Source: Hydractinia symbiolongicarpus (taxonomy: Eukaryota; Cnidaria; Hydrozoa; Anthoathecata; Hydractiniidae). Taken from it: a stretch of DNA of 64,000 nt. Every line of letters starts with the position of its first letter. Positions within the stretch are counted from its first letter, which is position 1. Of this stretch, positions 10,801 through 25,800 are shown piece by piece. The stretch is from NCBI RefSeq assembly GCF_029227915.1, contig NC_079878.1, forward strand, positions 15,006,001-15,070,000. Direction: 5' to 3'. The position numbers were made by a program, and so were the translations under genes. The notes below the pieces were generated by a model that had not been told where the DNA came from, searched no databases, and saw nothing but the letters and a program-made list of their open reading frames with translations.

Positions 10801-13800
10801 AACTTTTAACTTGAAATTCGTAAATAGTAAGATTTGATCTCTCAGTTAACTGAATACTTAATTTAAGCAGTCACTACCTTTAAATACGATAGCTAGATTT
10901 TCCTGAGCCAATTGAATGTTTTTTTAAGGATAAGGAGAAAGCGTTAGAAATTACTAACATCTATTCGCAGCAGCTTTAATGGCACGGCAGTAAGGATAGT
11001 GTACATACTTTGTTTGGCCTCGATGACCCTGTCCCTGTAGCCATCAGAAGGCATCAAAAAGAACAAGGTAGCGTGTATGCGGAATCTGTAAAAAAGGCCT
11101 CTACTGAAAAACGTAACATGGGGAGTGCTAGCCCACGAACTAAAATGGCTTCTTTCGATGCTAAAAAAGATAGTCCAATTGCTTCTCCAAGACAGGAAAA
11201 TAGTCCGGTTGCTTCTCCAAGACAAGAAAATGAGGTTGAGAATGCATCAATGCCAGAAACAAATGACATGGAAACGCTAGTAATCAATATTATCAAAGAC
11301 AGTCTTTCTACTTCATGTGGTGACACGGCAATTTCTGATTCAATGCCGACATGTTAATAAAGCAGACAAACAACATATCACATCAGCAATTTTTTGCCAA
11401 TATGAAAGAGGCTGCAAAGTTAACAAAGACAAAGAAACCCTGCATCCTTAACAATTTTCACTGATGATATTTGAAAAAAAAAATGCTACAATTGATAGGT
11501 GTGTGAAGTGTAGGTCCCCTGAAAAGGCATAAATTATGGGATTTAGGTATATATTTTATGTTTTGTCATGTACAATCAAGAGTTGAACCATTTCCTGGCT
11601 CTTACGAATAACTATTATATGGCTAAATATTTGAACATTATAAAAATGCAATTGTCTGCATCAAAAACTGTAAATTGAATTATGCTCATTTTAAGAGCTG
11701 AATGTAAACTTCACACAAGTAGCATAATCACAAGTAGCATTATCTAGGAGCAGAGATAGAAACAGCAGTTACAAATGACAATAGCCAACCTTTTTTTAGT
11801 GCTATTTGTGCGGGGCTCATTCCTCTTGTTCGCAACATTGATAAATGCTGAACTGAATCTTTATGTCGTAAATACTTTTGTCTGCACAAATTTTCATCTA
11901 TGTTGCATAATAAGCATCCAGAAGAACTAACAAATTCTAAAAACAAAACTTTTTTGGCATATTTGTTGGAAAAACTGTTTAGGAAGAGAAAACGCTATAC
12001 AACTTATAAAAATTACAAAAAAGCTTTCAGCCTAACAAACCCAGTTCACTACTCCCAAAAAACTACAAAACAATCACTCTAAGTAAAGTTAGGATCAATT
12101 TGAAAATGAAATTGTAACAAACCCATTGTTCCGTTGGAAATGTGGGACAGAACTTTTTGTGGCCTCCAAGAATTAGTTAACAAGATCTTCAAAGGTTTTC
12201 CTGTCTACTTTTACCACAACCAGCATCTCCATTTTTTTTTGAGCAATACTAGTGAGGAGGGGGTAAGGAGGCAATGTACCAGAAATTTTTAAAAGGCATA
12301 ACTTTTTGTTAAGCATCTGGAAATTTATGGCTTTTGGAGGGGTTTCTGATGAAAAATATTTTTTAAAACATTTAAAGCGTGTAACACATTTATCAGATTT
12401 TATTTATACTTGTTCCTTTAAGAAGTGTATAACAATACAAATTATTTTTTCAGATAATACTACCCTTATAATGTGGATAAATAATTAAAACAGCTTACTG
12501 ACTTTGGTTCAAGACCACTTTTTTGTTATTTAAACATATGGATTTCGCAATTTCTCTGCTATTCGATTAGGAGCAAAAATTTTAATTTGCATCAAAACAA
12601 AATTTTTCTAATTAGAGATCTATTTCTATTTTGTAATGTCTATTCATTTCTCTAAGGGGTGTATTGGTTTATTCGTTATCTACCTGTTGTTGTTTCCAGT
12701 GAAATAAAAAAAAAGTTTTTATCTAACGGTGTATTCACTAATCCGGAATGGTTATTCGTAGCAATATAAAGTTTTGAAAAAAGTTTTTTCCGTAAGTAAA
12801 CCTTCTGGACTACATTCTGAGTTGTATTTATATATCTCTTATATAACTCAAAGACTGTGTCTGTGACGGGAAAAGTGGATGTGTCTATTTTCTTTTAAAG
12901 TAGCCACAAAATTATGTCTTAAATATTAAATCTTCTGATGTTATGGCACAACGTTTATAACATTAACGTAACATCAATATGTTAATTTTAAATTAATGAA
13001 GCAGTTAACCAAAGAAAAAACACATATATCTTCCGTTGCAGTTATTGCTATAGCAGCAACAGGGATAATGGTAGAAGAAAAAAAAGCAGGTTGTGATTAG
13101 AAACAGAAGATATATGCTCAAATCTTAAGTTTTAAACAATAGCTCATTAATCATTCTATTAATTTCAATAAAAAAAAATTAGCAAAAGTCCAACTTTTAA
13201 AAAACTTATAAAACCGAAAAAAGTTGTACATCTTTCCTGTTTACATGGTAAGTATTTTTTATCTTACATTTACACAGTCCATTTAAACTTACCGTGTATT
13301 TTACCCTTAATTTTTTTTTTGGTGGGTCTTTGTTGACGTCAGCAAAATTTTTAAACCCTTATATCTCCTTATGCGTTCATCAAAAACGTTGAACCTTCTA
13401 CACATTACAGTCAACGAATAAATTAAATTTTGCCAATTTTTATGATATATGCACTGCTGATGTCAGCAAAACATCTAAAACAACCTATTTTCCATTGTCC
13501 TTTTGCCTAAGTGAATATTTCAACAGGGTTTGGACTAGTTTTATATATTTTGACACTCTTTTTATAAATAAAAGCTACTAGATATTTTCCCTGTTTGTTG
13601 CAAAAATTGCAAAAAGAATTGACACGTTTGTTTGTTATTGCAATGTAATGTTTTAAGTATACTTTTTGAAAGTGCTTTTAATTAAAACTTGCATTGTGGA
13701 TCTGCTTTTGAGTTTATGTTCTGCAATCTTGCTCTTTAATAGTAAAGGTTTAAACTTTCTCAGCATTAGTTAAACAGATTGCGAAAAACAATTTTAGTAT

Positions 13801-16800
13801 AGTTGCACCAGTTCTTTAGCTATTTAACTCTTTTTTGTTTCGTTCAGTTTTCTTATATTGCTAAGGGTATTCTTTTCTTTTGTTATATTTCCAAACACAT
13901 GCAAAACATGATATAACTGTCTATATAATATTATATAGAAGATAGCAATTGTTTAAGATATCCAGATTCGCAAGAGTTTTCCTGTTAAATTTAAAAAACA
14001 GCAGTTAACAATCATGCAAATGTGTTAATGTTTATTGATTTTTTAATTTTTATATGTTGACTAAACATATTCGAATTAGCAGGTGGTTACTAAAGTGTGG
14101 CTAAGCAATATAGGGATTATTACGTACAGTCGGACATGTTAAAAAATGCAACTGGTGCAATTCAAATGCTGCTTAACTAACAAACACATCAATTTGATGA
14201 TTTTTGCCAAATTTGTAAAATGGCTGAAAAGGGTCATTGTCTCAATATTTTCCTGGGGGTTTGTAGTTTTATGACACAACGTAAAAATTTGGTTAAAATG
14301 TTGTTTATACTTTGCTCAGTTAAATGAGAAACTTTTTTAATCCTTGCGACATCATTAAAATTACTTTTTAAAATTTTTACCAACTCGTTCAATAACTCTG
14401 CTAAGAGTTGAGGCTATTACATAGTGGTATGCGAGAAACTAAGATATATTATTAAGACATTAAAGACACTCTCCATTGCAACTTCTCATCAAGAGCTGCA
14501 TCGTATGGACGAAGCTATTACTGCATTATGTCATTTTTGGTATCATACCCTTTTCCAATGTGGGAATGCAACAGGGTTCTATCCCATGTGAACGCTGTGC
14601 CTGAAAGGGTTAATAACATATTCCAATACTATACAAAGTTTCATAACTTAACCAGATCTAAAAAATAATGACCAGCAGACAATTTGTGCCTCAAAAACCC
14701 ATTTCCTTGATGCTAAACAGCCTGGTAATCATAGAATCAACCTTTTTCAAACATATGTTCCTAAAACACACTTACCATCATATTGGACATCACATGAAAA
14801 TACAGTTTGTTTTCCTGTAAATATAATCAGAAACAAGAAATAGCTTAAATATCAACAGAATATTTATTTGTTCAAGTATCATACACCAACACATTGCAAT
14901 TGATGGTGGCCATCTGAAACCAGTTCACATGTCAACCAAGAAGTAATAATACACAAAAAAGAGAATGTTCTTACCTTGGATTTTTTGCAGATGCATTTGA
15001 TGTATGTTTGATATTTTATGTTTCCACACTTCATTATTGTCATGCATATGCTGCTTAAAAGAGCACAATGTACATCCATCTCTGTGTATATAAGCTAAAA
15101 TTAAAACAATCATTATAAAAACATGAACAAACAATAACTAATTAAAATGCTTGTCACTTGTTTTTGCAAGGTTACTAGATCATAGACAAAATATAGTGAG
15201 ACAAGGTAACAATTTTCGAGGTCATTATTTAGAACATTTCCGCACTAAGTTCCTGCAATTTGAACATGTCAATGTTTTCAGAAGACTTAAGACTTAGGCT
15301 AGTTGGTCAGAACAAAACTTATAAAATGTAATATTTGTTGTTTCTTATGATACTTGGGTATAATAATTCCATGATAAAATCGAAGCTACCCAACTTGTGC
15401 AAATGTTGTCTATGTTTTCTTTATAAATTCTAGTAACCTCTCAAACATCTATTTTCAAATTTACTGAATATCATGAGTGAGGTGTTTATAAATTATTTTT
15501 AAAGTCAGGTGTTGTTATAAAGAGGGGGTGCCAAAAGGAGGAAATATGGTAAGTAAGCAAAAAATCTATAAATCAAACAAGAAGATAGTTCTAACAATAT
15601 TATGACATTACATGCAGACATGTTAGCTGACTGTAATACAACACAGACTAACAAAAGAAAGCATTTTGAATATGTGCAAGCTATTGCACTGCTATACCAT
15701 GCCCCAGCAGAAGACATGTATGATAGCCGGCAGTGCATTTTTCTGTTATGCACTGTCTTTTCTGTTTGAGGGTTCACAAGGTAATACGCCCTTGTAAGAT
15801 AGCAGTTCTCTTTGATCTTGAATATCTTAGAATATCTTCACAATTCTGAAAAATGTTTTGCAGCATCTATTTTTTGCGATTTCATAACTCTGGAAACCCC
15901 ATAATCATCGGCCACATGCAGTTAAATGACACAACACTGCATTAGCTAAAAATCCTTGTCTATGCAGCACACTTAAAATAAAGATTTCATTCTGGGTCAT
16001 CACTGTGACCGCAGAGAGTTTACAATGGCCAGTCAAGTCAATTGTTTGGGTGGCCAAAAATATCAAAAAGACAGTGTGGTAAAAGGCAGAGTCTTTAATT
16101 AAACTTTGTAACTACTTATGGGACAAATACATTAAGCGTATGAAATTCTATGCAAAAAAAAATGCAAGCATATTTTGCAATAATGTAACATGGATAATTT
16201 ATAAATAATTTGCATTGACAAGTTTTAAGGTTTAAAATATCTAGTTACAAGGGGTAAGTCGCCATGATTTTGATTATAGTGTCAAAATTTATTATGTCTC
16301 CCTTTCTAGTAAATTTGTTTGTAGAAATTTTCGTTAGCACTATCTAAAGTTTATTTCTCCCTTTCTAGTAAAAATGTTTGTAGACATTTTCGTTAGCACT
16401 ATCTAAAGTTTTATTTTATGTGTTGGCTACTCCCTATTTTTTAACAAAAGCAGGATAGCTTTTATAAAAGTTTGTTTGATAGTACTAAATGTTTATCAGG
16501 GATCTTAAATAAATAAAAGTAACAATACTTTATAAAAAAAGTTCTTTTAAAATAAATAAAAAAGATTGGCAAGAAAAATAGCATCTTAAAAAAAAATTAG
16601 CTTCACAATTGAATTCACCCACAAGTAATATGAAAATGTTTAAATGATGTTAAAGCTCGATCTAAATATTGTTTATTTTCCAAGAGTTTTGATAGTTATA
16701 CACTTCATGCTTTGTTGTATAGCTACGTTGTTGAACAATGCTTTTTGTGTGTGAATTTCAGGAGAGTTTCTCACTTGTGGAAGGCACAATTAGTTTCCTG

Positions 16801-19800
16801 TCCATTTAACTGTTCGTTTTTGTATCCTGAGAGTCAAACGGGTCGTTATTATAAGCGCTGGTACAGTGTAAATTTTGTGAAGATTTTTTTTTGATAAATT
16901 TTCAAATTTCCAGCAGTTGTAAAGCATGAGAAAAAGATCACTCAGGTATACTAATTCTGACAACGTATGGATTGCTTATGCAGATTAAGCCACATGTGTA
17001 ATTCAGCCCACATGTGTAGATTTTTCTACAAGGCTTGTAATCCTGCCATATGCCTAAACATTGCTACCATTTTGATGCTATCAGACACAAAAGAAAATAC
17101 TTACAATCTTCCATAAGCTCCTTATCAAGTTTTGGTTTTTCTGTAACGTAAATAATACAATTGGTACAGACAGACTCAAATGCCAGTAAAATATTTTTCC
17201 AAGGTCTATAATTTAGTTTAGTTAGTTGATTTGTTGGGTTTGTTGGTCTACTATTAATTATTTTTTAATTACACACAAGGAATATGAAGCTTTAATTCAT
17301 AATAATGTGGCAGGGTATAATAACATGGTAGATGAAAACTAAAGAACATAAAAATAATGCACAAAAATAATTTACTTAGGAGTTACACACAAAAAGGTAA
17401 ACAGAATATTATGGTGGTCCATCATTGTCAAGCACGATTTCATTTGATTTCACAGTTCAGTTTCCAATTTAAATTACATTTTAAAATGTTAGTGTTTTGC
17501 AACCATGTTTTTGTTTTAGAAGTAAATTGAAATTTTGATTCAATGCTAAATTTACATACAAATACATTTTTATAATGCAATTCAGTTCTTGTTTTTGATT
17601 GCTGCGTAAGTGCTGTAGGATCTGTTGGGTCCGATTTGTTATTATTATTGCTTCCTGTATTATTCCTTGTTACTTGTCGTAACAAGGATCTGAAACAAAC
17701 AACGATCTGAAACGTTTTGAAACGAATTTACGATTACCACAAGATGTTACTAATACACTACAAAGTACGATAATGGAGTAACAGTACACTACAAAAACTT
17801 TACAGAGCACGAAAAAGAGTCACAATACTAGACAAAAACAATGCAATCAGCAAAGATATTATTTTTGTGTTAATTTAATGATCGTATATAATGCTTATAT
17901 TTCATACATCAACATAAAAATTAGTTTTGTTACCTTTTCGTCAAAGCCTACCATTTAATTTTTCTTTATGCTAGGATTAAAGAATGTGTGAATGTTTAAG
18001 AATGTTTAAAAATGTTTTCAAAACTTGCCAAGCATCGAGACTAAAATGCTTATGGACCACTAACAGATCTAGCCTAGATAACTATTTTTAATTCACTTTC
18101 AAGATTATTAAAAAGCAACAAAAAATAGTTAAAAAAGATTTATGCTTTACCTACATTGTTGACCTTAACACAATGAATTTTGCAGATCTTAGATGGAGAC
18201 ATACACAACAGTTCACGACTTTTCTCAAGCAGCCACAAAAACAAGAACAACCAACAACGTTGAGAGTACGATTATTATAAAACTTCTTGAAATATAAGTA
18301 CAATAGAAACATAAACAAAAATTTGGCAAATGCAAAATATGGCACTGAATCATGAAAAATTGTCTGTGACTAAAACAATGCACAAAGACAAGACAATCTA
18401 GTAACCAGGACATTAGTTCATGTTTTGATTATGTATGACAAATGTGACTATAGGAATGAAGTAGTTAGCAAAAACATAGATAGATGCAGAGTGAAAATAA
18501 AACAATTCCTAGTGCAGGCGTGACAATTGAATGAAATTTGGACTAAAAACACTGCAAAATGAACCCAAAATTTAAGATTAATTTTTATAACGATGGGCCA
18601 CCATGGAATATACACTTACTTTTGGATTCTAACAGTGCTTGTAACTTCTTTTGATGTCTCTGAGAAGATTTATGAGTCTTAACAATTCTCTTTGTCCGTA
18701 CTTTAAAGATACGATTACATAACAGACAACCCAGCTCGCTAATAAAAGCTATAAAACAGAACTTTGGTGTTTTTTAACAAAGCTAACCAAATTAGATACT
18801 ACAATCAACCAAGTAAAACAAAGAAAAAAGATAAGAAAAAGTTAAGCTAATACCATCCTCGATATCTAAATTAATAGTTGTAGCATCAGCGTTTTCATCC
18901 TCATCTACAATAACAGTTCTTTCTTGCCAATATTCAATTGCAAATTTTTTAGTTTTTGTCAACATTTCTGCCAGCTAAAAATAAAAGTTTAAAGTTTTTA
19001 AATCAAACATTTAAACTGCAAATATAATATACATTTTTTTAAGGTGGGGGGATAAAGCAAGGGCTTTATTTGTATGTCATTGTATTGTTAATTAAACGGT
19101 TTTAAAAAAGTCTAAAAATGGCTTCAAAAAGCCTAAACATCTTATTTTGTTATAGCGAACAAAACCAGTTTGAGAAGCTTCACATTGCTGTATTTTGTTT
19201 TAGCTAATAAACTGGTTTGTGAAGCTTTAACATGGCTCTATTTTGTTCTAGCTAATAAACCGGTTTATGAAGCTCTAACATTGCTGTATTTTTGAAGAGC
19301 TAATAAACTGATTTTATAAATCTTTAATTCCATTGTATTTCGATATTTGCAGATTTGTAGGCTCCTTAAGAGTGACCCAAAATTTCTAAGAATTTAAGGG
19401 CTTCTCCAGATTGAAAGTGCCAAAGCTAAAGTAGTTTATATCCAGGGGGTAGCAGGTGCTGTATTAATGCAAGCATTGAATGCTGCTTTCCAATTTTCAT
19501 TCTTTAATTTAGTATCACTGATTATTTGCATTCAAACTCTTTTTAATTGTCTCAAAGGTCATACCCAATTGAAATGTCTGATTTACGTTACTTATTTTTT
19601 CAGTTCACTGTGCTTCAATTTCGCTCGTCCATTATAAATTCTGTTTGCAGCAAGTTCCCATAAGAACCAGAAGACTACCATGCATTTACTTAACAGAGCG
19701 ATTTCCTCACATCAATATAGGAATGAGAAGTCGGTTTTGCATTCACTGAAGAGAACCAGAAATCTTCTGTACATCCACTTGAGAACCAGAACTCCGCACA

Positions 19801-22800
19801 TCAATGTGAGAGTCAGAATTCTGCCACACTTACACTTGAGAACCAAAACCTGGTAGCGTCCATATGCAAGTCAGAATTCTGCCACACATTAACTTGAAAT
19901 CCAGTGTTTGTGCATGCACTTCCTAAGTCTGCTGAACATCCATTTGAGAACCAGACCTTCTCACATTTAAGTGGAAATCAGATTGCAGCACAGGCACTTG
20001 ATGGACACCATCTATCTCGCTAAATTGTGATGCATTACGATGGCCCTTACTGCACATGGGAAGTTATTCCACACATCTCCTTGAATTGTGATGCTGGCAG
20101 TTGCTCCTTTTTTTATGTCACAGGTTCCTGTTTTTTCATTTGGTTATCTTGAATTTAGCTTACCAAATCTTCCTGTGCCAGGAATATTTTCACTTGGATC
20201 TACTGACCTCTCTTCTACTCGAAAGGTCCTATCTACCAGCTTCGACATCTTGTGTTTAAACTTGGCAATCTTTTTTACATGTTTCACTCTCTGAAATTGA
20301 TTTATGTTTGGTGACTCAGCCATCTCGCAACCACCCATTGCTACCACATTTGTTTCAAATTTCATTTCGCTACTACATTGCTAGCACAATTTATATTTTC
20401 ATCTTATCATAGTTTCACCATACATCGGTAAATCGATAAGAATTCCTCTTTTATACTTTTTCTATAAATCCCTGTAGTAATATATTGCACCAAAAACATG
20501 AGTAAAGACTTGAGTAATTGCTAATAATTTAAAGCCTTTCTCTCACGAAAAAAAAAAGTTGGGCTCATATGAAAGATCTTTAAAAGTTATCTAAGAATCT
20601 GTTAATTTTTTTGAAAAATCTTTATTGGTTCTTGATATATTTGTCAAAAGTTTTACAAATAATTACAGCAACTAAATATTTAAATTTATGTAAAATATTT
20701 AAAATGCCAAACTGAATAACCAAAAAGCATTTTTAGCCCTTATGCCTTGTCAAAACTGTTAAATACAACAGCAACTTAGAGCTAGATGTCATGCATGATT
20801 AGTGAAACTACGTTCCAATTCTTAAGAACTAATCAAGAATTTAAAAAAAATAAAATTCCTAGACAGCTCCAAGCTTGAAATGAACTAATAATAATGCTTG
20901 CACACAATTTACACATTTTCAAAAAACAAAACCTGTCTTTTGATTTCTTAATTCGTACAGTTGGAGATTCATTATGCAAAATTCTATTGTTTTAAAATTA
21001 CGAATTGATACATTTTCAAATAAGAAGTGAGTGATTTTTCTAGAAAGCATCACTTTAATACTAGAGCAATTATTAAAAATGTTTATTTTGAATAGCAATC
21101 AAACATAAATAATGTTGTACATAAGTCTAACCCACCTTGGTATGATCATCTGTTAGAAGATGTTTTTGCATTCCTTGTTGATCAATGCAGTGAGTTTGAC
21201 AAGCTAAACAAAAGGCCTCTTCATAGCTCTCTTCAAGTCTCTAAATTATAAGAAATATAAGCCTTATCTTTATCATAGATTTATAAGATTAGAATGTTAG
21301 AAGTTTGGCACATAAAAATCGAAGTCATGTGATCGACGCATGTAATCAACGTATGTTTTATATTCTTATGAACTAGTCGATAAAACCCGTGGAAAAATCC
21401 ACTTAGACAGAATAACAGTAAAAAAGAACCATTATTTAAATTTTGATGACGTCAGCAATGATCTGTCAACAACAAAATATTTTTTCATGGAAATTTGTTT
21501 TCACGTTGCCTCTATTGTGTAGAGCGTAAACTGCTGATCAAGACAACGTATATGATCATGTGGTTTTAATAAGCAATTAATGAGATATAAAGGTTTAAAA
21601 TGTTTCCTGACGGCAGCAATGGCCTGTCAAAACCCCCAAAATGTTTTTTAAAGATTTGTATACCTGTTGCCTTCATCGTATAGATCTTGAAACAATGATC
21701 AAGGAAATATATAGGATCATGTACTTTTGAGAAACGGTTGCAGAGATATTAGGGTTTGAAGATTTTTTGATGACGTCATTAACCCGTCCATCCCGAAACA
21801 GATTTTGGGACCCAGGTTTGGAAAACTTACCCAAATTGGTCCCAGGTGGTCCCTAGTTACCCACGCGGTGAAAAATTATTGAAGTCACCACTTCGTTTCC
21901 AAGTTATTTGGCCTCAAAGTTTTAAGTGCACTGTAATGGCTTCACTTATGTTAATATACTTTCCTTTGACGTTAATATTGTTTACCGTTAAAGTTTGATA
22001 AATTACAGAACCGTTTTATGTATGTATATGTATTTTATATTTTATCCACTTTGCAAAAGTCACAGACAGAAGCTCTGTATTATTATAAGAGATTAGTATG
22101 CAACAGTTTCCACACTGCAATTTAACACAATCATTCACAGTAGTAAAAAAAAATTTGTAGCGCTACAAATCACAACACAACTGCATTACTCCTGTACCTG
22201 TACAGGCACTGTTGTTTTCGCTTAGGAACTGTAAAAGACCAACTTCAAACTTTAAACTTTGTACAAAAGCCAGATGTTCATCTCCAAGATCAACCTTTTC
22301 ATGGTCAGTAGTGGTAGTGGAAAATCAAAAGATTGCATAAAAAGGAGGTAATTTAAGATGAAGTGCAGGACGCTAAGTTGGTTTTATAATATTTAATTTG
22401 CACATTAGAAGAATCGTAGTGGATACAAGTATATCGGAGCTATTAGTAGAGGTAGTGTCACAAAATTATGATTATTTGTTGATATTAATTGTTGATGTTT
22501 ATTCTTTAGGGCAACTTTTATGTTGGCTAGCTAGTTAATACAAAAAACATTCAACCCAACTCAACCCAGTATGCTTAGTAATCACTAATTGTTTATTAAT
22601 ATTGGTTCTGATAGATAGATGTGCAATTTTACATGGCTAGCCTCACAGATATCTAGGGATATACCCTGTCTATTATTTTCAGGGGGGTCCATGGCTTAGA
22701 TGGGGAATCCTAGAGTATTTAAAACTCATTTTGAGATACAAGATAACTCCTTGCAACAGCTAACAGCCCACACAGAGTGCCATCTCCCCAATTTTCCACA

Positions 22801-25800
22801 CTTTTTTATTTTTTATTTATTTTGTGAATATTTTAATTGGATATATACACTTCAACTAATAAAAGCTGTTGTTAACGTGTGCCTTATATATGAATATATT
22901 TCATAAAATTATATAAAAACAATAGGGTAAAGTGTAAAACAAGTTAAGTGGGGATAAACAAAGGCTAGAAAAGTGAGAACGCAGATTGGGGATAAAAGAG
23001 ATTTCAGACATGCCTGATGGAATCAATAATAAGGGAGATAATAGAAAAATTTATAAATATATTAGCAAATATGTTGAAAAATAGTATAAAACTTAGTAAA
23101 TAAATATTAATAATATTAAAAACCATGTGCAGATAACTTTAAAAACTTGAAAACGAAACTACATAAGAGTAAAAAAGCGAAAACCAGGCCATGAAAAAGA
23201 AAATCACAAAATTTAAGACAAACAAGAGTGGCAAAATACTGGAAAAAAGAATAAAGAATGTCACAAGAGTGGCAAAATACTGGAAAAAAGAATAAAGAAT
23301 GTCACTAATCTCTTTACATATTTTAGATTGAAATACTTGGCTTATGCCATTAGCGAATCCAACTTAATTAGTTGTTCCATGGGCGAAATCGATGGTAGCC
23401 TACGGTGGGTTGGCGAAATAAAAATAATTTTATTGAGAATGTATGGTTGGAGCAACAACGAAGAAAATAATTAAAAAATAACAACGGAGGAGGTTGTTAC
23501 TACAAGCATATTTTTCTATGATTTTTTCGCATAACCCACGCAGTTTAATTTTTTTAGTTGCAAAAGAAAAATAATAATAATTTGTCTCACTGAAAAAATA
23601 TAACTAGCTCTCAAGGTGAAAAGATAAAAATACTTGCATGCTCAAAAACTTGTTTTTAAAAGTTAGCAGCAAAAATTTTTCTTGTGTTGTTAATAATTGG
23701 AAGAGCCACAGTTTAGATGTGAAAGCAGTCTTTTTACAAGGAGGAAAAATTAGACGAGTCGTGCATTTGCTGCCTCCTCCGGAAGTACTGACAAACTGTG
23801 GAAACTAAAAAGATCAGCTTACAGTTTGGTCTCCACATTCCTGGTACAAAAAATTGCTTCAGAACTTACATGCACTACGAAGTATGTATGATTATGCCTT
23901 ATTTTACTGGAAGTGTGATGGTATCTTAGCAGGTATCTTATGTTGCTATGTAGAAAATTGTTTTTATAATGGAAGTGTCTGGTTCATTGTGATAGCCCAT
24001 CTTCAGAAAACAGTTTTACTCAGTAAAGAAAGTTCTGTATCGTCCACGTTTTGGGTCTTAAATTAATGCAAAACCTAGATGGTATTAGAATTCAGCAAAA
24101 TAGATACATAAAAAGCCCCTCGTTTCTTCAATTGCCAGCCGGGACAGCCAAGAAATCAAATCAGATAGGGTTCAAGCATTAGTTAGACAATTACAATGAT
24201 CTGATGCTACTTATATGGCTTGCGATCTTAGCACTTGTGTGAAAAAGGCAACTGCTAGTGATTTTGAAGCATATGCAATTCAGAAAAGTTAAAATCTTGA
24301 TTCCAAACCGGGTGTGGGTTGGAAAACTGTGTATTTGTCTTTTCATTATAAGATACCCTAGGGAGGATTACAAAGTGGATTTGTTTTGTTCCTTTATGTA
24401 AAGGCCAGTAAGCCCCTTTATAATGGCAATCACACAAGTTGAAAAGAGTTGTAAAAAGTGATATGGGAGCTGAAACTATGGATATTTCAAGAGGTGCAGA
24501 GCATGGCATGCTGATAAAAGCACTATTTAAGGAAATCACCTCTATTGATCAGACAATTGATTGCTTTTCGATCCAGTAAATACAACCACAGTTGTTGAGG
24601 ACAAACGCTTATACATCAATATTTGTGCTTTGAGACAAATGATAAACGGAGGAGACATCTTGAAAGTGAAACTTCATCCAAAGAACAAATTGCTGACAGT
24701 TTAACGTAAGGTACATCCTCAGATCTGTGGTGTTGAAAGCATTCACTTGACTTGGAGTGAATCCTTATTGGGTATCGCAACCTCGCTATGCAATTGCAGC
24801 CATATGTTTACCTACATATACGGATTCTTCTGATGTTGGAAAAAACTGACATTTTTGGAAATTTTTGTTCTGTTTATCATTTCCATAGGATTTTGTTTTC
24901 TACTTTCAGCTATATATTTTTCACTATTTAGTTTCTATTTATTTGTGGAAAGACTGTCACTGCTTTTCTTTATATATTTTAGATTGAAATACATGGGTTA
25001 TGCGATTAACTTATAGTGATTGTACTCTTACTAAAAAATAGATGCAAAATTGTGCACAATGAGACATACGTGAATCAATACTGAAAAAATACCAAAACAT
25101 AAAACATTATAAAGTATTCTTTATTAAATTTAGAAAAACATTAATAATTCATTTTATGAGATCCAAGCAGGTATAACTTTAGCTCCCAAATACACTAAGC
25201 TCTTTTTAGCATATCAAGTTCTTATTTTTAGTAAACTAACCAAGCATTTGCTATTTTGTGTATTGTGTGAATGTGATACAACACCAAAATAGTTTTTGAA
25301 AGGCTCACTCTCAAGACATTGTCAAACAAAAAAAGACAAGCACATTTCTTGTTCACATTTACAATTGATTGAATACGTACATTATTACCACTTTGACCTT
25401 TAACAATACTTTTGACTCTAGTGTGGAACTACGATAGTTTATCAGCATGAGCATGAGTTATTGTTAAAAAATGAATTTCACAGTACGTGAAAGTTGGCAG
25501 ATTCATACAACTATATATCGATGGGGCAGCTGTCTCATCCAAAATCGGACCTCAGTTTAGAGAAGAGGCACAATCTTGAAGATGCTTTTCTATAATATTT
25601 ATTGAAGCAGCAATTCAGGTTCAAGAAACTATCAATGATAACACCCAGGTCCTTATAGCTGTCAATGATGTTTATCTTTTTATCTTTCACGAAAATATTA
25701 AAAGAGGGGTGATACTTCGTTCCCTTTTGCGAACTTCGGTGTTCTGCACAAAGTGCAAAAGTTATAACCAATAAGTTAAGGTGCCACAGATGTTTCAGAA

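Larger units (their letters stand above)
8448..11357 (+). pseudogene. possible lebercilin-like coiled-coil gene fragment, two exons with stops
   Basis: Exon-like block 8448-8585 has an acceptor (ACTGTAG) and a donor (AAG then GTAATT). It encodes a charged coiled coil (KEKNEKYKKVVDEMKRLEQE) with one in-frame TAA at the 12th codon or so. Block 10929-11357 starts after TTTTTTAAG with KDKEKALEITNIYSQQL, then a stop, then resumes with GLDDPVPVAIRR and a repetitive Ser/Pro-rich tail (twin SPIASPRQEN-like repeats), ending at 11357. The E-x-x-NIYS motif next to a coiled coil is reminiscent of lebercilin (LCA5) proteins. Both stops and the position inside an intron of the opposite-strand finger gene suggest a dead segmental copy that kept its introns. 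The family call is tentative. Confidence 0.4.

Noticed and set aside
11010-11326. minus-strand ORFs opposite the Ser/Pro-rich frame
   Set aside because: They are shadows; the plus frame continues from a splice-like acceptor and has the NIYS motif.
19650-20010. CRISPR array
   Set aside because: Units are degenerate with no constant repeat and unique spacers, and the DNA is eukaryotic.
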